Shown: piece by piece, positions 15,486 to 25,500 of the stretch
Numbering within the stretch: position 1 is the first letter of the stretch
Layout of the letters: each line of letters starts with the position of its first letter
Origin: Nocardia fusca NBRC 14340
GTDB taxonomy: Bacteria; Actinomycetota; Actinomycetes; Mycobacteriales; Mycobacteriaceae
Assembly (NCBI RefSeq): GCF_001618425.1
Contig: NZ_BDCU01000013.1
Span: forward strand, 1 to 64,000
DNA length: 64,000 nucleotides
Direction: 5' to 3'
Position numbers and translations under genes: made by a program
The notes under the pieces: model-generated
What the model was told of the DNA's origin: nothing
Seen by the model: the letters and a program-made list of their open reading frames with translations, nothing else
Database searches by the model: none

Positions 15486-17159
15486 ATGGACGTGAGGGGA
15501 TCCCGCCGCTTTCGCTTCCGGGGCGCAATAGCCCTTACGGGGGTGGCGGCTCTGGCAATTGCGATGGGATCGTGCGGGTCCGGGACCGAGACGGCCGGAC
15601 CCGAAGCGGTCGTCGACCAATTCACCGAACTGCTCGACGAGCACGACTACGCCGCTGCGGCGGAGTTGACCTCCTACCCCTCCGCGGCTTCGGCAACCCT
15701 TCAGCAAATGTTCGAGGGGCTCGAATCGGGCACCGCCGACTACGAGAAGGCGCAATTCATCGAACTCGACGCCGAATCCGGCATCTTCAGTCTCGATGTG
15801 CAGTGGAGCTTCGGCGAGCAGAAGAACTGGTCCTACGGGCTGGAGGGCACCGTCCGCAAGCTCGCGAACGGCTGGCGGATCTCCTGGGACCCGGCCGTGG
15901 TCATGCCCGAACTCAGCCAGAACCGCACCGTGCGGTTGGTGCGCACCACACCGGATCCGCCGCCGAAGGTCGTCGACAACATCGGTAAACCGTTGATGAC
16001 CCAGCAGATCATCAATGTCGTCGAACTCGATCCGTCGCGGATGCCGGATCCGGTTGCCTCCACCGACGCGCTGGCCCGTGCCATCGAACCGGTGGCACCC
16101 CTGATCACTGGCGCCTCACTCCGCGACGACCTGGCCGCCGCCGGCGGAAAGCCGATCACGGCGGTCAGCCTGCGCGAGGGCGATTTCGCGATCCTGGAAC
16201 CGCGGATGGCGCCGATCCCGGGCGTGGTGATGAAACAGGAGCCGCGGCTCATCGTCTCCGATCGCCGGATCTTCTCGCCGATGCTCGATGCCATGAAGAA
16301 GGTCTGGGAACAGAGCCAGGACCAGCATTCCGGCTGGGGGGTGCAACTGTTCGAGAACGGCCGCTTCGTCAAACAGCTGGCGGGCAACCAGGGCCCGGCC
16401 GGTCCCGATATCGCGGGCACCATGGACCAGCGGTTGCAGCGTGCCGCCGAGGACGCGGTGGTCAGCGTGGGTTCACCCGCCTCCATCGTGGTCACCCAGC
16501 CCTCCACGGGAGCCGTGGTGGCGGCGGCGCAGAACAACTACTCGAGCGCGCAGGGTCCGGTTGCGTTCACCGGGCTGTACCCGGTGGGCGGTGCCATCGA
16601 ATTATTCAAGAAGGCGGCCGGGGCGGCCAAGGGCAAAGCGCCCGAGGACGTCACCGACCAGGAGGTGATCGAGGCGGCCGCGATGCTCGGCGTCGGCGTG
16701 GACTTCCGGGTCCCCGGGCTCGAGGAAGTGACCGGGCGCCCGGCCGGGGCGGGCGGCGCGGAACCGGTTCGCCAGGGCGGTGGAACGGACGCGCTGCTGG
16801 TCAGCCCGTTCGGCATGGCTATCGCGGCGGCGGCCATCACCAACGGTACGGCTCGCCCGCCGATGCTCGAACGGGGTCGGCCCGGCGACACCGACGCGCC
16901 CATGGGCCCGCTGCCGGGGCCTGTCGACGCGGCCCTGCGCGCGGCGATGCGCGACGGGATGAACGCGCCCCAGATGGCGCGGCTGCGCGGATTCCGTGAC
17001 GTCACCGGGTTCTCGGCGAAGGCCGGCGACGACGGCTGGCTGATCGCGAGTATGGGTGACCTGGCCTTCGCCATCCACATCGCCGATGTCGACAGCGGCG
17101 ATATGGTCGTCCGGATGGGCGAGCGGATGTTGCAGTCGCTGGCCAAGCCGGACGAATGA
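15486..17159 (+). CDS. PBP-like lipoprotein with lost transpeptidase motifs
   Basis: A 557-residue homologue of the mycobacterial PBP-lipo class. An Arg-rich N terminus and hydrophobic segment end at [10 protein letters not shown], a probable but non-ideal lipobox. An NTF2-like MecA-N-type domain follows ([20 protein letters not shown] to [14 protein letters not shown]), then a PBP-dimer-like region and a transpeptidase-like fold ([16 protein letters not shown]). In active enzymes the next segment reads like YPPGSTFK with the SxxK serine; here it is [11 protein letters not shown] with no serine. The KTG box is replaced by [12 protein letters not shown]. No SxN motif is evident. It is therefore probably a catalytically dead, wall-facing scaffold or regulator. 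ATG 15486 is preferred; GTG 15477 is possible. Confidence 0.8.
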   Translation: MDVRGSRRFRFRGAIALTGVAALAIAMGSCGSGTETAGPEAVVDQFTELLDEHDYAAAAELTSYPSAASATLQQMFEGLESGTADYEKAQFIELDAESGIFSLDVQWSFGEQKNWSYGLEGTVRKLANGWRISWDPAVVMPELSQNRTVRLVRTTPDPPPKVVDNIGKPLMTQQIINVVELDPSRMPDPVASTDALARAIEPVAPLITGASLRDDLAAAGGKPITAVSLREGDFAILEPRMAPIPGVVMKQEPRLIVSDRRIFSPMLDAMKKVWEQSQDQHSGWGVQLFENGRFVKQLAGNQGPAGPDIAGTMDQRLQRAAEDAVVSVGSPASIVVTQPSTGAVVAAAQNNYSSAQGPVAFTGLYPVGGAIELFKKAAGAAKGKAPEDVTDQEVIEAAAMLGVGVDFRVPGLEEVTGRPAGAGGAEPVRQGGGTDALLVSPFGMAIAAAAITNGTARPPMLERGRPGDTDAPMGPLPGPVDAALRAAMRDGMNAPQMARLRGFRDVTGFSAKAGDDGWLIASMGDLAFAIHIADVDSGDMVVRMGERMLQSLAKPDE

Positions 17160-17174
17160 GCGGCGGCCGGGTGA

Positions 17175-17543
17175 TCACCTGATCGCCGCGACGGCCCCGC
17201 GCCAGCCCAGCAGGAAGAACGCCAGCACCAGCGCCGCCACCACGATGAAACTGAAGGCGGTGCCCTGACCGGCGACCACCCGCAGCAGCATGCCGATCAC
17301 CAGGGTGCACAACCAGATCACCACACCGGCGGGCCACAGGCGCGAGCCGTCGACCGGTTCGGTACCGGTCCGGCCGCGCTCGAACAGCACCGCCGCGACC
17401 CAGCCCACGGCCAGCCCGGCCACGAACGGCCACGCCGTGTTCAGCAGGCCGGTGAGCACGGCCTCGTCGTGACTGCGGCGGCCGATGGCGCAGAACAGCA
17501 CCACCAGGACGAAGTCGGCACCGATCGCAACGATCCATTTCAC
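17175..17543 (-). CDS. DUF3054 membrane protein
   Basis: A 122-residue protein with four predicted membrane helices: AIGADFVLVVLFCAIG, TAWPFVAGLAVGWVAAVLF, AGVVIWLCTLVIGMLLRVV and FIVVAALVLAFFLLGW. The conserved RRSHDE after helix 1 and the spacing match DUF3054. Function is unknown. It ends 15 bases from the convergent PBP-like gene and begins 54 bases beyond the end of the YbhN gene on the same strand, so the two may be co-transcribed. Confidence 0.85.
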   Translation of the reverse strand: MKWIVAIGADFVLVVLFCAIGRRSHDEAVLTGLLNTAWPFVAGLAVGWVAAVLFERGRTGTEPVDGSRLWPAGVVIWLCTLVIGMLLRVVAGQGTAFSFIVVAALVLAFFLLGWRGAVAAIR

Positions 17544-17597
17544 TCCGAGCAGCCTAGTCGCGGCGTCGGCACCGCAGCGACGGTGTGCGCTGCCGGC

Positions 17598-18701
17598 TCA
17601 GGCGTTGCGCTGGGAGAATTCCTTCTCGTACTCGTCGTCCTCGGCATTGCGGGTGCGGAACAGGAACGCGAAGACGATCCAGCCGATGATCGCGATCAGC
17701 ACGAAACTCACCAGCCGGTACACGAACGCGGCGGCGACCGCCTGCGCCGCGGGCAGCCCGGCGGCCGCGGTGAGACCGTAGATCAGGGTCGCGTCCACGT
17801 AGACGATCCCACCCGGCGCGAACGGGATCGAACCGACGGCCTTACCCGCCGCGAACGCGATCAGCAGCCCCGCCCACCGGGGGTCGCCGCCGATGGCATA
17901 GCAGGCAGCGCCCAGGCAGACGATATCGGCGAGCCGGTGGATCACCGCCCACCAGGTGACCCACGCGCCGTCCCGGGTGCCCAGTTTCACCGATTCGACC
18001 TGGTCGAGCATTTCCCGGATCTTGTCGATACCGGTCTCCGCGGACCGTTTGCGTGCCCGGTTCACCAGGAGCAGCGCGCGGTGCAGCACCTTCTCGAGCG
18101 TGCCGGGATGCCGCGAGACGTAGTTCCCCGCCCAGACCAGCGCCACCACCGCGGCCACCGAGACGATCAGATTCACCGGACCCACCCGGCCACCCGCGAG
18201 GACGGTGCCGAGTACGCCGATCAGGGCCAGACCCGCCGCGGAGACCACACCGGAGAAGACCAGCTGCCACGACGCGACCACCGGGCTGGCGCCCCAGCGC
18301 CGGGTCTGCCGATAGGTGAACGCGGTGGAGAACACCTGACCGGCGGGCAGGGTCACCGACATGGCGGTGGCGCCGTAGACGACCGCTACCGACCGATGCT
18401 GGCTCACCTCCACGCCGCCCGCGCGCAGCAGTTGTTTCTGGACGTGGCCGAACCCGGTCATGGACAGCATTTGCGCCGCAATACACAGCGCGACCCAGCC
18501 CCAATGGATTTCGGTGAGTTTGCGCCACGACTCGTGTAATCGCGGCCACAGATAAAATGCTTCGCCTATCAGCAGGATAAGCACGATCGAAACGGCCAGC
18601 CATTTGAGCCAGCGGACTTTGCGGCGGCGATTCTCGGTGTGTTCCGGTGCCCCGGCCCCGGGCACAGCAGCGGTGCCCGCTGCATCACCGTTGGCCGTCA
18701 C
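17598..18701 (-). CDS. YbhN/UPF0104-family flippase-like membrane protein
   Basis: A 367-residue polytopic protein of the lysylphosphatidylglycerol synthase TM region family (UPF0104). A cytoplasmic N terminus precedes TM1 (WLAVSIVLILLIGEAFYLW). Further segments include WVALCIAAQMLSMTG, VVYGATAMSVTLPAGQV, LVFSGVVSAAGLALIGVLG, LIVSVAAVVALVWAG and the closing VYRLVSFVLIAIIGWIVFAF. The motif SIPFAPGGIVYVDATL is characteristic. It corresponds in context to mycobacterial Rv0204c, upstream of the AI-2E gene and mmpL3. Relatives are proposed lipid or glycolipid transporters; the cargo here is unknown, but a role near mycolate export is reasonable from its neighbours. Confidence 0.88.
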   Translation of the reverse strand: MTANGDAAGTAAVPGAGAPEHTENRRRKVRWLKWLAVSIVLILLIGEAFYLWPRLHESWRKLTEIHWGWVALCIAAQMLSMTGFGHVQKQLLRAGGVEVSQHRSVAVVYGATAMSVTLPAGQVFSTAFTYRQTRRWGASPVVASWQLVFSGVVSAAGLALIGVLGTVLAGGRVGPVNLIVSVAAVVALVWAGNYVSRHPGTLEKVLHRALLLVNRARKRSAETGIDKIREMLDQVESVKLGTRDGAWVTWWAVIHRLADIVCLGAACYAIGGDPRWAGLLIAFAAGKAVGSIPFAPGGIVYVDATLIYGLTAAAGLPAAQAVAAAFVYRLVSFVLIAIIGWIVFAFLFRTRNAEDDEYEKEFSQRNA

Positions 18702-18775
18702 GGGCCCAGCCTAATGGACACCCCCCGCCGAAGTCCGCTGCCTGGTCCGATACCGCCGCGAGCGCCGAGGTACGC

Positions 18776-20296
18776 CTAGTCCACCGTTTCGCTCGGCCAG
18801 GACAGCCGGGTCTTGCGGCGGCGTCCGCGCAGTTGCACCTCTTCGCCGGCCGTCCAGTGCCGCTGCTCGCCGTCCTCGGCGAAATACAGCGCCGAACCGG
18901 AGGCGAGCACCCGGCCGGGGTGGTCCTTGGCGAGTTCGGTGAGCCGGGACGCCTCGTTCACCGGATCGCCGATAACGGTGTATTCGAAGCGGTTGGCGGC
19001 ACCGATATTCCCCGCGACCGCCAGGCCCGCGGAAACTCCGATACCTATATCCAGTCCGGCGACCGCGCGCAATGCCTCGCGCAGATCGCGGGCGGCGGCA
19101 AGTGCGGCCGTCGGTGCGTCCGGGCGGTCCAGCGGCGCGCCGAAAATCGCGAGCGCGGCGTCGCCGACGAATTTGTTGACGAACCCGTGGTGGCGGTCGA
19201 TCACATCCACCACTACCCGGAAGAATTCGTTGAGCAGGCTGACCACTTCGGTGGGCGGGTGTTCGGCGGCGGTCGCGGTGGAGCCGACCATGTCCACGAA
19301 CAGGACTGCCACGAATCGGGTTTCCCCGCCGAGTTCGGTGCCGTAGTCGAGGGCGCGCTGGGCCACCTCGGCGCCCACATGCTGGCCGAACAGTTCCTGC
19401 AGCCGCTGCCGGGTGGCCGCCTCCTCCATCATCCGGTTGAAACCGACCTGCAGCAGACCGATCTCGCTCCCGTCGAAGACCTCCACCTGAACATCGCGGG
19501 CACCGTTCTGCACCTGGTCGATGGCCTGACTGAGCTGACGGACCGGGTCGGAGATGCTGGACGCGGTGAGCATGGACAGGGCCAGCGCCTGCATGATCAC
19601 CACCCCGCACAGCAGCAGGATCGATACCGCCAGCGACTGCGCGGAGAACTTCACATCCGACGAGATCTGGGTGACACACAGCAGCACGATGGCGATGGTC
19701 GGGGCGAAGGTGCCCAGCCCCCAGGTCATCGCCATCCGGGTCCCGACACCGGGAGTCAGGGTGTGGTCGAAACGCCCGGCGGTGAGTGCTTCGGCCGCCA
19801 CCGGGCGCAGAATACGTTCACCGAGCATGTAGGTGAAACCGAACACGATGGTCGCGGCCATACATTCGGTGATGATCACGGTGCCGGCCAGGGCCGGGGT
19901 CTCGGAGATGATCGCCGCGCCCAGCACCCCGCCGCCGAGGATCCACAGGGCCAGATGCAGAATCGCCTGCCGCAGCGGCGCGTGCAGGGCGGCCATCTGT
20001 TCCTGCCGGCTGGGCGGACCACCGCGCACCTGCCAGCGCATCACCGGACGGAGCATCAGAGCCGAGGCCGCCACACTGAGGAAACCGCCGGTGAGGAAGA
20101 CGATGGCCGGGACCAGCAATCCGACCTGCCGGGTACCGGGCTCCTCACCTTCGGGGACCGGCAGTCCGTACTGGATGAACGCCCACACCAATACGGCGCC
20201 GAAAGCATTCGCGAGCAGCATCGAGGTGAGGTACAGGGGCCAGCGCGTATGCATGGTCTGTTTGACCGCTTCCAATGGCGCTGACACGTGTACCAA
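18776..20296 (-). CDS. Membrane class III adenylate/guanylate cyclase with HAMP domain
   Basis: A 506-residue membrane cyclase. About six membrane helices cover residues 20-245, a HAMP linker follows (SISDPVRQLSQAIDQVQNG) and the class III catalytic domain spans about 325-495. Metal-binding Asp residues are D335 (FVDMVGST) and D379 (KFVGDAALAIFGAP). The substrate-specifying region EYTVIGDPVNEASRL carries D444, N447 and R451, so the domain should be active; a Lys (K375) and Asp pair argues for ATP. The architecture matches the mycobacterial Rv1318c-Rv1320c/Rv3645 group. An in-frame ATG about 14 codons in is an alternative start. The input signal is unknown; fatty acids modulate some relatives. 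Confidence 0.92.
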   Translation of the reverse strand: MVHVSAPLEAVKQTMHTRWPLYLTSMLLANAFGAVLVWAFIQYGLPVPEGEEPGTRQVGLLVPAIVFLTGGFLSVAASALMLRPVMRWQVRGGPPSRQEQMAALHAPLRQAILHLALWILGGGVLGAAIISETPALAGTVIITECMAATIVFGFTYMLGERILRPVAAEALTAGRFDHTLTPGVGTRMAMTWGLGTFAPTIAIVLLCVTQISSDVKFSAQSLAVSILLLCGVVIMQALALSMLTASSISDPVRQLSQAIDQVQNGARDVQVEVFDGSEIGLLQVGFNRMMEEAATRQRLQELFGQHVGAEVAQRALDYGTELGGETRFVAVLFVDMVGSTATAAEHPPTEVVSLLNEFFRVVVDVIDRHHGFVNKFVGDAALAIFGAPLDRPDAPTAALAAARDLREALRAVAGLDIGIGVSAGLAVAGNIGAANRFEYTVIGDPVNEASRLTELAKDHPGRVLASGSALYFAEDGEQRHWTAGEEVQLRGRRRKTRLSWPSETVD

Positions 20297-20338
20297 TCTA
20301 GCGTCAGGTGCCGACCGCTCTGTGTGCCCGGGTTATCG

Positions 20339-20400
20339 GCGTACCTCCGCGTTCGCTCCGGCGGTGCGCTCTATGCGTACCTCCGCGTTCGCTCGGCTCT
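20339..20400. repeat. Diverged second locus of the 37-bp repeat family
   Basis: Two units, at 20339 and 20375, begin GCGTACCTCCGCGTTCGCTC and match the family at 5216 apart from a C to G change in the core. The period here is 36. A further decayed unit may follow near 20430. The array sits between the divergent cyclase and AI-2E genes. Confidence 0.8.
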
Positions 20401-20458
20401 ACATCTGCTCCGGCAGTGCGCGGTCTGTGCGTGGGCTTCGCTCACTAGGCTCGGTCGG

Positions 20459-21775
20459 GTGACCGAGCCGAAACCATCTGCCGCAGACGCCGTTCACCCC
20501 ATCGTCCGGCAGACCGCCGAATGGGCCTGGCGGCTGCTGGTGATCTTTGCCCTGGTCGCGGTGCTGGCGGCGGCGGTGCGGCGACTCGACACGGTGGTGA
20601 TCCCGCTGGCCATCGCCATGCTGGCGGCCGCGCTGCTGGCACCGCTGGTCGACTGGATGCAGCGCCGCGGGGTGCCGCGCGGGCTCGGTGTTTTCGTCGC
20701 GCTGGTCGGTTCGCTCGGGCTGGTCGCCGGTGTGGTGACCTTCGTGGTGGAGCAGTTCGTGGTGGGTGTGCCACAGCTGTCCGACGAGTTCACCAACAGC
20801 ATCCACAAGGTCCAGGACTGGGCCATCAACGGTCCGATGCACCTGAGCGACGACCAGATCCGCAATGCCGGCGATGCCACGGTCCGGGCCATCCAGTCCA
20901 ATCAGGACACGCTCACCAGCGGCGCGCTGACCACCGCGACCATGATCGGCCACATCCTGACCGGCACCTTCCTCACCCTGTTCATCCTCATTTTCCTGCT
21001 CTACAGCGGCGACCAGATCTGGCGTTTCGTCACCCGCGTCGTGCCGACCGAGCATCGGGAACGGGTGCGCACCGCCGGGGAACTCGGGTTCGGCTCGCTG
21101 GTGGGCTTCGTGCGGGCCACCGTCGTGGTCGCCGCGGTGGACGCGATCGGGATCGGCGCCGGGCTGGCCCTGCTCGGTGTGCCGCTCGCGCTGCCGCTGG
21201 GCTCGCTGGTGTTCATCAGCGCGTTCATCCCGATCATCGGTGCGTTCCTGGCCGGTTCCGTGGCGGTGTTCATCGCGCTGGTGACCAAGGGTTTCGTGAC
21301 CGCGCTCATCGTGCTCGGCATCATCGTCGCGGTGATGCAGCTGGAGGGGCATGTGCTGCAACCGTTGTTGCTCGGCCGCGCCGTACGGATCCATCCGCTG
21401 GCGGTGGTACTCGCGATCGCCGCGGGTGTGGTGCTGGGCGGTATCGCGGGCGGTCTGCTCGCGGTACCGCTGGTCGCGGTGCTCAACACCGCGATCCGCT
21501 CGCTGCTCGCCGCGGACCCCGAGGAGGTGCTCGGCGAACCGGCACCCGATCGTAAAGGGATCTATGTGGCCGAACCGGATTCACCGGAGGACGGCGAGCA
21601 TTCCGTGAGCGGCCCCCAGGTGCTGGGCCGCTTCGATATCGGGGCCCTGCTCGCCGAAGCGCAGCGCCGGCTACCGCTGACCCGGACCGCCGATCCACAG
21701 CCGCGCCGGGACGGTGCGGATCCCGGGCCGAGCAGCTCCGCCACCCGGCGGGAAACCCGAGATGAGCAGGGCTGA
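20459..21775 (+). CDS. AI-2E family (PerM/UPF0118) transporter
   Basis: A 438-residue polytopic protein of the AI-2 exporter superfamily, matching mycobacterial Rv0205 in context. The first membrane pair is VIFALVAVLAAAVRRLDTVVIPLAIAMLAAALLAPL (two adjacent helices), followed by a soluble helical loop (VPQLSDEFTNSIHKVQDWA), then GTFLTLFILIFLLYSG, GLALLGVPLALPLGSLVFI and the conserved FIPIIGAFLAG. The C terminus is long and hydrophilic. GTG at 20459 is chosen; the frame is open further upstream but there it translates the repeat array. It probably exports a small molecule or modulates envelope export; AI-2 itself is not expected here. Confidence 0.9.
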   Translation: MTEPKPSAADAVHPIVRQTAEWAWRLLVIFALVAVLAAAVRRLDTVVIPLAIAMLAAALLAPLVDWMQRRGVPRGLGVFVALVGSLGLVAGVVTFVVEQFVVGVPQLSDEFTNSIHKVQDWAINGPMHLSDDQIRNAGDATVRAIQSNQDTLTSGALTTATMIGHILTGTFLTLFILIFLLYSGDQIWRFVTRVVPTEHRERVRTAGELGFGSLVGFVRATVVVAAVDAIGIGAGLALLGVPLALPLGSLVFISAFIPIIGAFLAGSVAVFIALVTKGFVTALIVLGIIVAVMQLEGHVLQPLLLGRAVRIHPLAVVLAIAAGVVLGGIAGGLLAVPLVAVLNTAIRSLLAADPEEVLGEPAPDRKGIYVAEPDSPEDGEHSVSGPQVLGRFDIGALLAEAQRRLPLTRTADPQPRRDGADPGPSSSATRRETRDEQG

Positions 21776-21791
21776 CCTGGTGCCTGCCACC

Positions 21792-21819
21792 CCCGCATCC
21801 GGGAATGCCCTGATGCGGG
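21792..21819 (+). terminator. Hairpin after the AI-2E gene
   Basis: CCCGCATC (21792-21799) pairs with GATGCGGG (21812-21819) around a 12-base loop, 17 bases after the stop. There is no T tract; a terminator is plausible. Confidence 0.4.
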
Positions 21820-21849
21820 ATCCGGGCTGGGCTGGGTAATCTCGGTCCT

Positions 21850-22548
21850 ATGAACGGCCCCGATCCGGTATTCGACGGTGCGGGTTCCGGTGGCCAGGTG
21901 GGCAACCGGGACCTGCGTGTATCCGACGCCGAACGGGAACATGTCGGGCAGCTCCTGCAGCGCGCGGTGGGTCTGGGCATGCTCTCCCTGGGGGAGTTCA
22001 CCGAGCGGATGGACACCGCGCTGGCCGCCAAGACCCGCGGCGAGCTGAACTCGGTGCTCGTCGACCTGCCCGGGGTCCGGTTGATCGGCGAACCCACCAC
22101 CGAGCGGACCGGTCACGGCAAACCGGTACCGCTACCGCGACCCGGGGACGCCGCCCGCGCGGGGCTGTCGGGGATGGTGCAGGGCGGGGTCATCCGGCCG
22201 CGCATGTCGGGGTTGAACCGCCGGGGCAACTGGCAGGTCGCCCCGATGTTGCGGGTCAACAGCTGGCTGTCCGGGGTGACTCTGGATTTCACCCAGGCGA
22301 TCATGACCACCCAGGTGGTGGAGATCCAGGTCGACGACTACGCCAGTTCCCTCACCCTGGTGGTGCCGCAGGAGGCGACGGTCGACCTGGACGGTCTCGA
22401 ACTGGTCGGGTCCAGCGTGAACAACAAGGTGCGCAGCGGTCCGCCGATCGGACCGTTGCATCTGCTGGTGCACGGCCGGGTCCGGTTCGGCTCGGTCACC
22501 GCCAAACAACCCTTCGCTGCCCATTGGCGCCGGTTGCTCGGGCACTGA
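21850..22548 (+). CDS. DUF1707 domain protein with wall-stress-response-like C-terminal part
   Basis: A 232-residue protein. The N-terminal DUF1707 (SHOCT-like) module is clear: LRVSDAEREHVGQLLQRAVG, then GMLSLGEFTERMDTALAAKT and LVDLPG. The C-terminal half (NWQVAPMLRVNSWLSGVTLD, IQVDDYASSLTLVVPQEATV, then VRFGSVTAK) is beta-rich and resembles the DUF2154/LiaF-like cell-wall-active antibiotic response domain. There is no membrane segment, so it is probably cytoplasmic or peripheral. It converges on mmpL3 with only 18 bases between the stops. Function is unknown; similar proteins respond to envelope stress. Confidence 0.82.
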   Translation: MNGPDPVFDGAGSGGQVGNRDLRVSDAEREHVGQLLQRAVGLGMLSLGEFTERMDTALAAKTRGELNSVLVDLPGVRLIGEPTTERTGHGKPVPLPRPGDAARAGLSGMVQGGVIRPRMSGLNRRGNWQVAPMLRVNSWLSGVTLDFTQAIMTTQVVEIQVDDYASSLTLVVPQEATVDLDGLELVGSSVNNKVRSGPPIGPLHLLVHGRVRFGSVTAKQPFAAHWRRLLGH

Positions 22549-22566
22549 CCTGTCTGCCCGGCGGCG

Positions 22567-25500
22567 TCAATCCTGTTCGCGGCGGCGCAGCAGTTCGTTC
22601 ACGCTGACCGAACGGCCCTCGTTCTGCTGGTGGCGGCCCGAGTCGTCGGCCGGCATCCCGGCCTGCTGACGCCGCGCGGACCGCAGTCCCGCCATCCACG
22701 ATTCGATGCTGTTGCGTTCGCGCGGGTCCGCGTTCTGCTGCGGGCCGACCTCACCGGCGGACTGCTGCGCCAGGCTGTCGGGCCGCGATCCGGTGGGGGC
22801 CGGACGTTCGGCGGGCCGGGTCGGTGGTTCCGGCGCGGGGTAGAGACCGGGTACCGCCGGGGGCTGAGCGCCCGGTACCCGGCGCGGGAGTTCGGGCAGA
22901 CCCGAGGCGGGTCCGGCCGGGCCGGGGCTGCCGGGTTCGGGAGTCCGGGGTATCGGCCGCGGCTGCGAACCCTGGTCCTGCCGCAGGCGCGCGTCCGCCG
23001 GGCCCGGCTGTCCGTCCGGTCCGGGGCGGCGAGGCGGTGCGGGCGGTCGTGCCGGACCCTGGCCGGGTGCCGGGCGGTTACCGTCGCCTGCCCATCCGCC
23101 CGGCTGTCCGGGACCGGGACGACCGGGCGGCCGGCCCTCGGGCGCCGCGGGACGCGGCGGCGCGGGCGGGCGGGCCGCGCCGCCGGGCTGGCCGGGGAGC
23201 CGCGGTGAACTGTCCGGCCGGGGGCGGCCCGCGCCGCCGGTGGTCCGGGCCTGCTGCGGGGTGGGCGGTGCCGGGGGAGCGTCGGCGGGGCTCGGGTAGA
23301 CGGTGCGGCCACCGGCGTTCTGGGTCTCGCCGTCCTCGGTCGGTTCGGAGGCGAACAGACCGCGCAGGTTCGGGGTGGCGAAACCTGGCCGGGGCGAGCC
23401 GGCCGACGGACGGGCCGGACCACCGGGCGGGGTGCGCTGCGCGTCCGACGGCGGCGTGGGCTGCTCCGGGCCCGGCTGATTGGGACGGCCTGGTCCGGGC
23501 TGACCGCCAGGGGTACGGGCGGGCAGCGGCCGGAAGTCGTTGCGCGGGCCGGGAACACGGCCCGGCTCGGCGGCGGTGCCGTCCGGACCGCGGCCGGGTT
23601 CGGGAGCTCGGCTCGGGAGACGGCCCGGTGCCGGGCCGGACGACGGTGCCGGGCCGGGCTGCTGTGGGTTCCGGTTCGGGGTCGCCGGGCTCTCTGCGGG
23701 CCGTGGTCCGCGTCCGGATTCCTCGGCGGTGCCGCGGCCGGGTTCGGCCGCGCCGTCCGCGGGCGGATTGGCGCGCGGCCGGGTCGGGTCCGGCGGGGTG
23801 GGCATCTGCTGTTTGGGTGCCGACTGTGCGGCGGGAGGCTGCTTGCCCCCGGCCTTGCGCGGCCCCTTGGGCACCGCCTGCATATGCGTGGTGGGCGCGG
23901 CGGCCTCGATCTCCTCGCGGGTGCGTTTGAGCACCGGGGTCTTGCGATGCTTCTCGGCGTCGAGCGCCGGCATCTGCATGGTGACCGGATCGGTGACCGG
24001 GGTGGTCTTGACCAGGTCGACCACATCGCCGCCGCCGGGACGCTCATCGTCCAGGATCGGTTCGCCCAGGCCGATCTTCTGCTGGATCCGTTTCATCCAG
24101 GCCGGAGCCCACCAGCAATCGTCGCCGAGCAGTTTCATGGTCGCCGGCACGAGCAGCATGCGCAGGATGGTGGCGTCGATGATGAGCGCCGCGATCATGC
24201 CGTAGGCGATGTACTGCATCATCACCAGATCGGAGAACGCGAACGCGCCGGTCACCACCAGCAGGATCAACGCCGCGGCGGTGATGATGCGTCCGGTGTG
24301 CGCGGTGCCGATCCGCACCGCCTCGGTGGTCGAGGCACCCATCGCGCGGGCCTCGACCATGCGCGAGAGCAGGAACACCTCGTAGTCGGTCGACAGGCCG
24401 TAGATGATCGCGATGATCAGCACCAGCACCGGCGACATGATCGGCTGCGGCGTGAAGTTCAGCAGACCGGCACCGTGACCGTCGACGAAGATCCAGGTCA
24501 GGATGCCGAGGGTGGAGCCGAGACCGAGCGCGCTCATCAGCGCGGCCTTGATGGGTAGCACGAGGGAGCCGAAGGTGAGGAACATCAGCACCGTGGTGAC
24601 CAGCAGCACCAGGGCGATCATCAGCGGCATCCGGTCCAGCAGCGCGTCGATACTGTCGCCCTGCAGGGTCGGCTGACCGCCGACGTACATGGTCACGCCG
24701 TCGGGTACTTCGATCGCCCGCAGATACTCGACGGTCGGCCGGTAGTCCTCGGAATCGAGGAGCGTCGCGCTGCTCCGGAAGACTCCGGACTGCTCCGGCG
24801 ACTCGGACGGCACCGAGAAACCGGACGCGTCGGCCAGGCCCGGCGCCTTGTCGGCCTCGCGTACCACCTTCGCGATGGCCCGGGTGTCCTCGCCGACGAA
24901 CACCAGCTGGATGGGGTCGGACTGACGCAGTGGGAAGGTCTTGTCGAAATCCTCCTGCGCGACGCGGGTGGCGTTGTCCGGCGGCAGGTAGCGTTCGCTC
25001 ATACCGCCGAAGGCCAGGTTCTTCACCGGGATGATCAGCAGCAGGAGCAACACACAGATCGGAATGGCGATCTTGAGCGGATGCTGCATGACCCAGGTGG
25101 TGGCCCGGCCCCAGAAACTGGCCTCCACCTCCTCGGCGGATTTGGTCTTGCGGATCTGCTTGAAGCTGAGCATGTCCACCCGTTTGCCCAGCACACTCAG
25201 CATGGCGGGCAGCAGGGTGATCGACGCCAGGGCGGCCAGCGCGACGGTCGCGATGGTGCCGTAGGCCATGGATTTGAGGAAGCCCTGCGGGAACAGCAAC
25301 AGGCCGCCGAGGCTCGCGATGATCATGGTCGCGGAGAAGACGACCGTACGCCCGGCGGTGACCACCGAACGGCGGACCGCGGCGCGGGTGTCGTACCCCT
25401 CGGCCAATTCCTCACGGAACCGGCTGACGATGAACAGGCCGTAGTCGATGGCCAGCCCCAGACCGATCATGGAGACCACCGCGCCGACGAACGTGTTCAC

